The notes beneath the pieces are model-generated. The model was given only the letters and a program-made list of their open reading frames with translations. It had not been told where the DNA came from and made no database searches. Source: Streptomyces sp. JH34 (GTDB taxonomy: Bacteria > Actinomycetota > Actinomycetes > Streptomycetales > Streptomycetaceae). From it: a stretch of DNA of 64,000 nucleotides. Where the stretch lies: NCBI RefSeq assembly GCF_029428875.1, contig NZ_JAJSOO010000001.1, positions 1,488,001 to 1,552,000 on the forward strand, given 5' to 3'. The stretch's first letter is position 1; each line of letters begins with the position of its first letter. Below are positions 57,031 through 64,000 of this stretch, in pieces. The translations under genes were made by a program, and so were the position numbers.

Positions 57031-59282
57031 TGAACGGAAGCACGGGGCGGAGACCTGGGGGGAGCGGCCGTGTACGGGCCGCGTCCGCCGCGCTCTGCCT
57101 GTTCGCCGGAGCCCTGACCGCGACAGCGGCCGGGGCCTCCCCGGCGGCGGCGCTCACACCGCCGGTGTCCATCACGGCGGACGACCTCACCACCTGGCAG
57201 ACCAACGGCATCGTGTGGTCGATGGCCGCGACTGACGGGGTCGTCTACGCCGGCGGCACCTTCTCCACCGTCCGGCCGCCCGATGCGGCGGCGGGCACCT
57301 CGGAGGAACCCGCGGTCAACTTCGCGGCCTTCGACGCGGCGACGGGAGCGCCGACGGGGTGCAGCCTGTCGTTCACGCTGTCCTCGGGGAGCGCGACCGT
57401 ACGGGCTCTCGCGCTCTCCCCGGACGGCGGGACCCTCTACGCCGGCGGACAGTTCGGCGCGGTGAACGGGGTGGGCGTCAGCAACATCGTGGCCGTCGAC
57501 ACGGCGACCTGCACGCCGCGCCAGGACTTCAAGATCGCCGTCTCGGCGACGGTCCGGGCCCTGGACGTCACGGCGGACACCGTCTACCTGGCCGGCGACT
57601 TCAACAGCGTGGGCGGCCAGACCCGTAACAAGTTCGCCGCGGTCACCACGGCCGCCGGTCTGCTGCCGTGGACCGCGAACGCGGACGAGGTGGCCAGGGC
57701 GGTCCAGGTGACCCCGGACGGTCAGCACGTGGCGCTCGGCGGTGACTTCTTCACTGTGAACGGCACCACCTCGCACGCCCTGGCGGTGGTCGACGCCACC
57801 ACGGGCGCGCTCACCAAGAGCTACCCGGGCTTCATCCCCAACACCTCGACGGTGCAGGACCTCACGACGGACGCGACCGGGCTGTACACCGCCAACGAGG
57901 GCACCGGCGGCGGGGTCTTCGACGGCCGGATCGCCATCGACCTCGACGACTACCAGCAGCGCTGGCGGGACACCTGCCTGGGCGCCACCCAGGCCGTGCT
58001 GGTCCACTCGGGCGTGCTGTACAGCGGGAGCCACGCCCACGACTGCGCCAGCATGGGCGGCTTCCCGGACCAGCCACGCAGGCACCTGCTGGCACAGTCG
58101 GTGGACGACCCGACGCTCCTGCCCTGGTTCCCGGACACGAACGACGGCATCGGTGAGCCCGTCGGGCCGCGGGTCATGACGCAGACCGACAAGGGCGGCC
58201 GCCACTACCTTTGGGTGGGCGGTGAGTTCACCACCGTCAACGGCTCCGGCCAGCAAGGGCTGACCCGGTTCGCCGACGGCCCGGACACGGGGACGCCCTG
58301 GGTGCCCAACGTCAGTCTCTCCACGGTCGCCCCGGGACGGATCGACGTCCAGTGGCAGACCAGCTTCGACTCCGACGACGGCGAGCTGACCTACCGGGTC
58401 TACAAGGACGGTGCGAGCACTCCCGTGCACACCGTCACGGGCTACTCGCTCTTCTGGAACCGTCCGCAGCTGAAGTGGACGGACACCGACGTGGCGGTGG
58501 GTGAGACGCACTCGTACCGCGTCACCGCGAGCGACGGCACCAACACCAGCGCCAAGTCCACCGCGCAGTCGGCGACCGTGGCGGCCTCCACCCAGCCCTA
58601 TCCGGCACGGGTGCTGTCCGACGGCGCCTCCCTCTACTGGCGTTACGACGAGGGCACCTCGACCTTCGCGGCGGACACCACCGGCCAGCTGGACAACGGC
58701 TTCCTGCGCAACGGGCCGTCCTACCGGCAGACGCCGGCCGCGATCGCGGGCGATTCGACCGCCATCGGCTTCGACGGGGCCTCCGAATACGCGTACAGCA
58801 ACAAGCTGCACACGGCGCCCACCCGTTTCTCCGTGGAGACCTGGATCAAGACCACCACCACCCGTGGCGGCAAGGTCATCGGCTACGGCAACCTGACCAT
58901 GCAGAACAGCAGCCGCTACGACAAGCAGGTCTACATGGCCAACAACGGGCGCCTCGTCTTCGGCGTCTACAGCGGTGGCTACCGCACCGTCACGACGACG
59001 GGGGCCTACAACGACGGCAACTGGCACCACGTCGTCGCCACGCAGGGCACCGGCGGCATGGCGCTCTACGTGGACGGGCAGCTGCGGGCGTCCAACTTCC
59101 TCTACTCCGGCAACGAGAACTACCCGGGGTACTGGCGGGTCGGCGGCGACAACCTGGCCAACTGGCCGAACCGCCCGACCAGCAACTTCTTCGCCGGCCA
59201 GATCGACGAGACGGCCGTGTACCCGACCGCGCTGAGCGCTTCCCAGGTCAGCGCGCACTACGCCCTGAGGACGAGTGAGTGA
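57027..59282 (+). CDS. Secreted propeller-FN3-LamG protein
   Basis: 751 aa from ATG 57027. A signal peptide covers residues ~15-42 (LCLFAGALTATAAG). Residues ~45-410 form a beta-propeller with a repeated Y-x-GG-x-F pattern: VYAGGTFSTV, LYAGGQFGAV, VYLAGDFNSV, VALGGDFFTV and LWVGGEFTTV. A fibronectin type III domain follows (~415-505; GRIDVQWQ…), then a C-terminal concanavalin-like LamG domain (~510-745; FSVETWIK, WHHVVATQGTG, DGQL). It should bind sugars outside the cell. It overlaps both neighbours by 4 bp in the gmd operon, so it likely handles the exported polysaccharide. Confidence 0.85.
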   Translation: MMNGSTGRRPGGSGRVRAASAALCLFAGALTATAAGASPAAALTPPVSITADDLTTWQTNGIVWSMAATDGVVYAGGTFSTVRPPDAAAGTSEEPAVNFAAFDAATGAPTGCSLSFTLSSGSATVRALALSPDGGTLYAGGQFGAVNGVGVSNIVAVDTATCTPRQDFKIAVSATVRALDVTADTVYLAGDFNSVGGQTRNKFAAVTTAAGLLPWTANADEVARAVQVTPDGQHVALGGDFFTVNGTTSHALAVVDATTGALTKSYPGFIPNTSTVQDLTTDATGLYTANEGTGGGVFDGRIAIDLDDYQQRWRDTCLGATQAVLVHSGVLYSGSHAHDCASMGGFPDQPRRHLLAQSVDDPTLLPWFPDTNDGIGEPVGPRVMTQTDKGGRHYLWVGGEFTTVNGSGQQGLTRFADGPDTGTPWVPNVSLSTVAPGRIDVQWQTSFDSDDGELTYRVYKDGASTPVHTVTGYSLFWNRPQLKWTDTDVAVGETHSYRVTASDGTNTSAKSTAQSATVAASTQPYPARVLSDGASLYWRYDEGTSTFAADTTGQLDNGFLRNGPSYRQTPAAIAGDSTAIGFDGASEYAYSNKLHTAPTRFSVETWIKTTTTRGGKVIGYGNLTMQNSSRYDKQVYMANNGRLVFGVYSGGYRTVTTTGAYNDGNWHHVVATQGTGGMALYVDGQLRASNFLYSGNENYPGYWRVGGDNLANWPNRPTSNFFAGQIDETAVYPTALSASQVSAHYALRTSE

Positions 59283-59980
59283 GATACCCGTTCCTGGCCG
59301 GTGCCGCCGTCGCCCTCGCGACGGCGGTGCTGGCCGCCTGCGGATCGTCCGACGGGCCCGGCGACGGGGGCATGGGGGCCGCGGCGGGCGGCAAGCCGTC
59401 CGCCGCGGCCCCCGCCACACCCTCCGTGGCCGGACCGGCGGCCGGTACGACGGCACCGAAGCCCCAGAAGTCCGGCGAGGTTCCGAAGGCGCCCGCCAGG
59501 GACATCACCCCGGCCGCGGGTTCCTTCACCGAGAAGCAGAAGGAGTACCTGACCGACCGCGTGCCCAAGGGGATGGACCCCGCCGCGGTGCTCCAGACGG
59601 GGCAGGAGACCTGTGACAGGCTCCGTTATCTGGTCAAGGCCGACCGGGACATCGCCGTCGGCGCGATCGTCTCCGGCGAGGTCGCGGACGCGAAGCCGGC
59701 CGTCGCCCATCTCTGCCCCCGGCACCAGGACCTGGTGGACGAGGCCGCCCTCGGTTACGCCGACGGCACCTACGAAGGGGCGAAGGTCCGGCCGGGACGG
59801 TACAGGGCAGCCTCCCCCACCACCGCGTGCAGTTGGCAACTGACCGGGGCCGGCGGCAAGGAGCTGGATTCCGGTTCCTCCGCCGGCGGGAAGCAGGTGG
59901 AGATCACCGTCCCGGAATCCGCCCGCACCTTCACCTCCACAGGCTGCTACGCCTGGTTGCCCAGAGGAGAGAACAGATGA
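59279..59980 (+). CDS. Lipoprotein of the polysaccharide locus
   Basis: 233 aa from GTG 59279 (GTGA overlap). Signal peptide with lipobox LAAC (residues ~18-21), then an Ala/Pro/Gly-rich linker to ~residue 75. The C-terminal half contains two small Cys-bearing segments (ETCDRLRYLVKADRD, AHLCPRHQDLV) and ACSWQLTGAGG, ending in FTSTGCYAWLP, a pattern of small extracytoplasmic beta-domains in Streptomyces. No specific family is recognised. It probably sits on the outer face of the membrane as part of the export or anchoring apparatus. Confidence 0.75.
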   Translation: MRYPFLAGAAVALATAVLAACGSSDGPGDGGMGAAAGGKPSAAAPATPSVAGPAAGTTAPKPQKSGEVPKAPARDITPAAGSFTEKQKEYLTDRVPKGMDPAAVLQTGQETCDRLRYLVKADRDIAVGAIVSGEVADAKPAVAHLCPRHQDLVDEAALGYADGTYEGAKVRPGRYRAASPTTACSWQLTGAGGKELDSGSSAGGKQVEITVPESARTFTSTGCYAWLPRGENR

Positions 59981-60804
59981 GCAAGCTGCCCATCGCCGTC
60001 GCGATCCCCACGAAGAACGAGGGACTGAACATCGCCGAAGCGGTGAAGTCGGTCCTGGGCCATTTCGAGGCGGTCGTCGTGGTGGACTCCCACAGCACCG
60101 ACGACACGGCGAAGATCGCCGAGGAGTGCGGGGCCGAGGTGGTCACGTACACCTGGGACGGAGGGCATCCCCGCAAGAAGCAGTGGTGCCTGGAGAACGT
60201 CCGTACCGATCTGGACTGGATCCTGCTGCTCGACGGTGACGAACGGCTCAGCCCCGGGCTGCTCGCGGAGCTGAGGAGGATCTTCGCCGACAGGGACGGT
60301 CCGAAACCGGCGGCCTACGACATACCGCTGGGCTACTGGTTCTCGGGGAAGCGGCTCCGGCACGGCTACACGATCCGCAAGCGGTCCCTGACCGACCGGA
60401 CCAGGTGCTACTACCCGGAGGTCGGGGACCTCGCGGCCCCCGGCATCGGTGAGGTCGAGGGGCACTACCAGCCGGTCGCCACCACGGCGGAGGCACTGAG
60501 CAACCCCATCGAGCACCAGGACCTGGATCCCGTCACCGCCTGGTTCGAGCGGCACAACCGCTACTCGGACTGGGAGGCGTGGCTGGAGCACCACCCCGAC
60601 GTCAAGGAACAGGTGCGGAAGGTGAAGTCCCGTCAGGGGCAGCTCTTCCACAAGGCGCCGTTCAAGCCGCTGGTGTCCTTCGCCTACATGTACGTCTACC
60701 GGAAGGGATTCCTCGACGGGCGTGCGGGCCTGGACTTCGCCCTCGCGATGAGCTTCTACCGCTGGCAGATCGCTCTCAAGTCCCGCGAGAACCCCGTACG
60801 TTGA
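59977..60804 (+). CDS. Glycosyltransferase family 2
   Basis: 275 aa from ATG 59977 (ATGA overlap; AGAGGAGA upstream). GT2 features: AVAIPTKNEGLNIAEAVKSV, VVVDSHSTDDTAKIA (first Asp) and ILLLDGDERLSP (DxD-like). It belongs to the short WaaE/KdtX-like group that adds one sugar to a lipid-linked acceptor; the tail FAYMYVYRKGFLDGRAGLDFAL is characteristic of that group. It is the last gene of the gmd run and is convergent with the GT4 gene 12 bp away. Confidence 0.9.
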   Translation: MSKLPIAVAIPTKNEGLNIAEAVKSVLGHFEAVVVVDSHSTDDTAKIAEECGAEVVTYTWDGGHPRKKQWCLENVRTDLDWILLLDGDERLSPGLLAELRRIFADRDGPKPAAYDIPLGYWFSGKRLRHGYTIRKRSLTDRTRCYYPEVGDLAAPGIGEVEGHYQPVATTAEALSNPIEHQDLDPVTAWFERHNRYSDWEAWLEHHPDVKEQVRKVKSRQGQLFHKAPFKPLVSFAYMYVYRKGFLDGRAGLDFALAMSFYRWQIALKSRENPVR

Positions 60805-60816
60805 TGGGGCGAGCTC

Positions 60817-61980
60817 TCACCCTCGCCTCCGGCGGACCACGTCCTCGTAGGTCCGCCGGAGGGTGGCGGTGACGGCCTCGATGGTGAACTGGTCGTTGAC
60901 CAGCTGCCAGGCGGCCTTGCCCGCCTGCTCTGCGGCCTCCGGCTCCAGCAGCTCCAGGATCGCGTCGGCGACCTTACGGGCGTTGGCCGCGTCCTCGCCG
61001 ACCCGGCTGTCGATGACCCGGCCCGCACCGGCCCCCGACACGTCGGGGGCCTGCCCGCAGGTGCGGGTGATGACGACCGGAGTGCCGACCGACATCGCCT
61101 CCAGGACCGAGACCGGGAACGGCTCCTCGATCGCCGGCAGAACGTACACATCGGCCTCGCGTCCGGCGGCGAGGACCTCGTCGTGCTCCAGCGGGCCCAC
61201 ATGGTCGAGGGAGTCCGTGACGCCCAGCTTCCGGGCGAGGGCCAGGGTGCCGGCCAGCGCGCCGGTGTCCGGGCCGGCCAGCACGAAGCGGGCTTCCGGG
61301 TGGCGGGCGAGGACGTGCGGCATCGCGGCGATGAAGTCCTCGGGCCGCTTTCGCTCCTGGATGCGGGCGAGGTACAGCACCGTCGGCGGGCGGCCGGGGT
61401 CGCGGGCGGGCTTGCGCTCCTGCGGGCGGACACCGTTGACCAGCCGTACGGTACGGGTGAGCGGCACGGGAGCCGCGACGGCGTTCACATCGCCCCGCTC
61501 CATCTCGGTGAGGTGCAGGACGGCGTCGGCCTCGCGCAGTACCCTGCGGACCCCCAGGACGTCGGTGAGCTGGGCGACCTTCTTCTCGGTGGGGTCGATC
61601 ATGCCGTGGGTCTGGACGACCAGGGGTGTACGGGTCGCGAGCGCGAGGAGCGCCGCAGGCAGGGTCACCAGGTCCCGCATCAGATGGACGTGTACGAGGT
61701 CGGCACCACGCATCATGCGGCGTGCGGTGCGCAGCAGTGCGGCGGAGGTGATGCCGCTGACCTCGAACATCGGGAGCAGATGACGCGCCTGGAAGAGGTG
61801 GACGGGAACTCCCTCCACATGACTGGGCAGTTCGCCGTCCGGGAAGCCGTCGCCGAGGGCCATGACGCGGGCGTCGTCGCCGTTCGCCCGCTGGACCTTG
61901 GAGAGGTTGAACGCCACCCGGGTCGGCCCGCCGAAGGCGTGGTCCGGAGTGTGGAGCGTGACAACATGCAGGACCTTCAC
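60817..61980 (-). CDS. Glycosyltransferase family 4
   Basis: 387 aa from GTG 61980 (AGGGG eight bases upstream; the frame to 62037 has no site). GT-B fold: N-terminal VLHVVTLHTPDHAFGGPTRVA, HVHLMRDLV, and a C-terminal nucleotide-sugar half VLYLARIQERKRPEDFI with the E-x7-E motif in EEPFPVSVLEAM. It adds a sugar, probably retaining, to the growing repeat unit on the inner face of the membrane. It is divergent from the polymerase gene. Confidence 0.92.
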   Translation of the reverse strand: MKVLHVVTLHTPDHAFGGPTRVAFNLSKVQRANGDDARVMALGDGFPDGELPSHVEGVPVHLFQARHLLPMFEVSGITSAALLRTARRMMRGADLVHVHLMRDLVTLPAALLALATRTPLVVQTHGMIDPTEKKVAQLTDVLGVRRVLREADAVLHLTEMERGDVNAVAAPVPLTRTVRLVNGVRPQERKPARDPGRPPTVLYLARIQERKRPEDFIAAMPHVLARHPEARFVLAGPDTGALAGTLALARKLGVTDSLDHVGPLEHDEVLAAGREADVYVLPAIEEPFPVSVLEAMSVGTPVVITRTCGQAPDVSGAGAGRVIDSRVGEDAANARKVADAILELLEPEAAEQAGKAAWQLVNDQFTIEAVTATLRRTYEDVVRRRRG

Positions 61981-62078
61981 CAGAGTTCCCCTCGACTGCG
62001 GCCAATAATTCACAGGGTAGTCATCGCGCCCCCTCAAGTGGGCTGATTCGTTAGAGTGTTCAGCGGTTCACTGATCCC

Positions 62079-62087
62079 GGGGGGGGG
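62079..62087 (+). repeat. Nine-G homopolymer overlapping the polymerase ribosome-binding site
   Basis: G9 lies 3 bp before ATG 62091 and supplies the Shine-Dalgarno. A slippage-prone tract in this place could vary translation of the polymerase. Confidence 0.7.
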
Positions 62088-62090
62088 CGC

Positions 62091-63626
62091 ATGACGTCGG
62101 TGCACACATCGGCGCGGGAACAGGCCGCCCGCACGGTCGCGCGTCCGGAGTACTCACGGGCCAGGGGCGGTGTTCCGGAGCCGCCCGAGCAGCCGATCGC
62201 CTGGTCGATGCTGTCGCGGGCCCTGTCCGTGCCGCTCATCCTGGGGCTGGTCTGCTTCCTGCCTGCGGTGATCGCCGCCCAGCCCGGCAGCGAGGTCCGG
62301 GACACGGCGTACTGGCTCCAGCTGGTGCTGACCTGCTACGCCGGGGCCCGGCTCGCGACGATGATCCTCTCCACCCGGCGGCGGCTGCTCCAGGGCGTCT
62401 TCTGGATGTTCGTGTACATCGCGATGGGCGTGGCCCCGTTCGCCCAGGTGGTGATCGGGCAGACGCCGACGCCGATGGTGGGGCCGCGCCAGGACCTGGT
62501 CACGGCCATCGCGATGGTTCTGGTGGGGTGTGCCGCCTACGACCTGGGGGCGCTGCTCGCCTCGCGGCGCCCGCTGCGACGCCGTACGGTCTCGGTGCGG
62601 AGCTGGGGGCCTGCTCTCGCGCATCCCGTGCGGCTGCGGCTGCTGGTGCTGGTGGCGTTCGCGGCGAGCGCGTTCTACGTGCTGAAGCTGGGCGGGCCCG
62701 CGGTCTTCTTCTCCAGCCGGCAGGAGATCAACGAGACCGTCGCGGCGACCGGGGTCGCGGCGGAGGGGTCCAATGTCGGCTCGGCGTTCCTCAAGGGCTT
62801 CGGCCAGGTCCCGGCGCTGCTGGCGCTGCTTCTCTACACCCGCCGCCTGGCGACCTCCTACCGGGCCAGGCGCACCCCGTCCACGGTGCTGGTGTGGGTG
62901 GCTCTCGGGGCGCTGAACCTGGTGGTGAACAACCCGATATCCAACGCCCGTTACTGGTTCCTGACGGTGCTGATGGCGTTCGTGTTCACCGCGCTCCCGA
63001 GCAGTGCCGCGGTCTACCGCACGGTGCTGGCGACGGGGGTGGTGGGGGCGCTGGTGGTGTTCCCGTACGCGGACAAGTTCCGGTACGACGACGAGGCACA
63101 GCGGTCCGCGCAGTCCGCCTCGGTCTTCGAGCCGCTGGTGACCAAGGACTACGACCAGATGGTGATGTTCGCCAACACCATCTCGTGGGTCGACACCCGG
63201 GAGCACACCTACGGCCGCCAGCTCGCGGGCTCGGCCCTGTTCTTCGTGCCGCGCGCGGTGTGGAGCGGGAAGCCGGAGGACACCGGGGTACGGGTCGGGC
63301 AGTGGATGGGGCTGCGGATGACCAACCTCTCGGCCCCTCTGTGGACCGAGTTCTGGGTCGACTTCGGCGCCTCGGGCATGATCGGCGGCCTGGCCCTGAT
63401 CGGTTACGCCGCGGCGCGTACCGACCGCAGGTACGCGCTGGCCGTGACCAGGGCCGGCCCCGGCCCCGGCAGTGTGCTGGCGATCGCGGCGCCGCTGATC
63501 GCCGGCTACACCTTCATCCTGCTGCGCGGTCCCCTGCTCCAGGCGGCGGGGAAGCTGGCCATCGCCGCCCTGTGCCTGCTGCTGATCACCACGTTCAGGG
63601 AGCAGAGGGCAGCGCGTCGGCGCTGA
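62091..63626 (+). CDS. Wzy-like O-antigen/exopolysaccharide polymerase
   Basis: 511 aa from ATG 62091. About ten to twelve hydrophobic helices are visible (SVPLILGLVCFLPAVIAAQ, LVLVAFAASAFYVL, WVALGALNLVVNNP, TVLATGVVGALVVFPYAD and others), with a large outside loop around residues 330-410 (FANTISWVDTREHTYGRQ, FVPRAVWSGKPEDTG). This is the layout of O-antigen polymerases, and PRAVWSGKP is frequent in the actinobacterial group. It should join lipid-linked repeat units outside the membrane. It overlaps the end of the convergent flippase gene by about 30 bp. Confidence 0.85.
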   Translation: MTSVHTSAREQAARTVARPEYSRARGGVPEPPEQPIAWSMLSRALSVPLILGLVCFLPAVIAAQPGSEVRDTAYWLQLVLTCYAGARLATMILSTRRRLLQGVFWMFVYIAMGVAPFAQVVIGQTPTPMVGPRQDLVTAIAMVLVGCAAYDLGALLASRRPLRRRTVSVRSWGPALAHPVRLRLLVLVAFAASAFYVLKLGGPAVFFSSRQEINETVAATGVAAEGSNVGSAFLKGFGQVPALLALLLYTRRLATSYRARRTPSTVLVWVALGALNLVVNNPISNARYWFLTVLMAFVFTALPSSAAVYRTVLATGVVGALVVFPYADKFRYDDEAQRSAQSASVFEPLVTKDYDQMVMFANTISWVDTREHTYGRQLAGSALFFVPRAVWSGKPEDTGVRVGQWMGLRMTNLSAPLWTEFWVDFGASGMIGGLALIGYAAARTDRRYALAVTRAGPGPGSVLAIAAPLIAGYTFILLRGPLLQAAGKLAIAALCLLLITTFREQRAARRR

Positions 63627-64000
63627 CGGTCTCCCCCGCCGGAGCGCCTCGGCGCAGCCGGGCCACCCGGGTCCAGGTGGCGGCGGCCTTGCAGACCGAC
63701 CCCAGGCACAGCCCCCAGGCCGCACCGGGGACGCCGCCGATGAGGTAGCCGCCGGCCATCAGGGCCACGGCGGTGAGCGAGAAGACCACCTGGATGCTCA
63801 GCGTCGTGCGCGGGTCGAGCATGCGCAGGGCGAGCAGTCCGCAGGTGCCGGCGGCCATCGCCGCGTACTGGCTGCCGGTCGCCGGGAGCAGGGTGGCCGC
63901 CGTGGGCCAGGTGTCGCCGAGGAGTTCCCGGCCCGCCCGCTCGGGCAGCAGGGCCAGCACGGTGGCCCAGAGGGCGGCGGTGGCGGAGAGGACGGCCGCG
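63595..64000 (-). CDS. Polysaccharide flippase (Wzx/MATE-like), C-terminal part cut by window edge
   Basis: The last ~134 codons of a minus-strand gene; the frame stays open to the end of the window. It contains several hydrophobic helices (GSQYAAMAAGTCGLLALRML, LSIQVVFSLTAVALMAGGYL, GAAWGLCLGSVCKAAATW) in the pattern of Wzx-type lipid-linked oligosaccharide flippases. Its stop at 63595 lies inside the convergent polymerase gene. Together with Wzy it implies a Wzx/Wzy-dependent pathway. Confidence 0.75.
   Translation of the reverse strand, partial: AAVLSATAALWATVLALLPERAGRELLGDTWPTAATLLPATGSQYAAMAAGTCGLLALRMLDPRTTLSIQVVFSLTAVALMAGGYLIGGVPGAAWGLCLGSVCKAAATWTRVARLRRGAPAGETVSADALPSAP

Noticed and set aside
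1-64000. CRISPR array, tRNA or rRNA
   Set aside because: No regular spacer-repeat pattern, cloverleaf or rRNA sequence was recognised when reading the window.

Overview
The window is high-GC actinobacterial DNA, almost certainly from a Streptomyces. The signs are GC-rich codon use, frequent GTG starts, 4-bp stop/start overlaps between operon genes, a DUF6058 natural-product gene, an MbtH/NRPS cluster, and CatR/catalase and Ada-AlkA genes of actinomycete type. The first 9 kb reads as accessory DNA; the rest reads as chromosome with a secondary-metabolite cluster and a polysaccharide locus.

Layout. 1-9000 is a scar zone: the end of a STAND/TPR protein, a transposase remnant, a HerA-like ATPase gene cut by an intact IS3-family element, a lectin/VCBS gene cut at the other end of the same element, a dimethylformamidase-like secreted protein, an ATPase fragment, and an IS110-family element with a possible bridge-RNA region. 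8936-14200 holds small chromosomal genes: a divergent SDR/MerR pair, a membrane protein, two GNATs and a short Cys-rich membrane protein. 14255-36885 (minus strand) is a compact NRPS operon: an MbtH-like protein, a four-module synthetase (C-A-T, C-A-T, C-A-T, C-A-T-E) and a two-module synthetase ending in a reductase (C-A-T, C-A-T-R). A DUF6058 gene lies just upstream. The predicted product is an N-capped hexapeptide released as a C-terminal phenylalaninal (or an alcohol or cyclic imine derived from it).

38610-39788 carries a Cys-containing HTH regulator and a DUF3291 gene. 39894-47208 is a five-gene minus-strand operon: SWIM-like zinc-finger protein, unknown 462-aa protein, vWA protein, MoxR AAA+ ATPase and DUF5682 protein. 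It is the best candidate for a poorly described multi-protein machine. Immediately upstream on the same strand is an alkylation-repair set (ada-alkA fusion, ogt, alkB). 50221-52159 is a catR-catalase pair in which the catalase lacks a canonical start codon (ATT behind a well-placed Shine-Dalgarno), followed by a strong shared terminator and a convergent ankyrin-repeat gene.

52864-64000 is an exopolysaccharide locus: a polyprenyl-phosphate sugar transferase, GDP-fucose synthase and GDP-mannose dehydratase, a tightly overlapped run encoding a partial carbohydrate-binding domain, a propeller/FN3/LamG secreted protein, a lipoprotein and a GT2, then a GT4, a Wzy-like polymerase and the end of a Wzx-like flippase cut by the window edge.

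No tRNA, rRNA or CRISPR array was recognised. All assignments come from reading motifs by eye. Adenylation specificities, IS110 ends and RNA elements are inferences.
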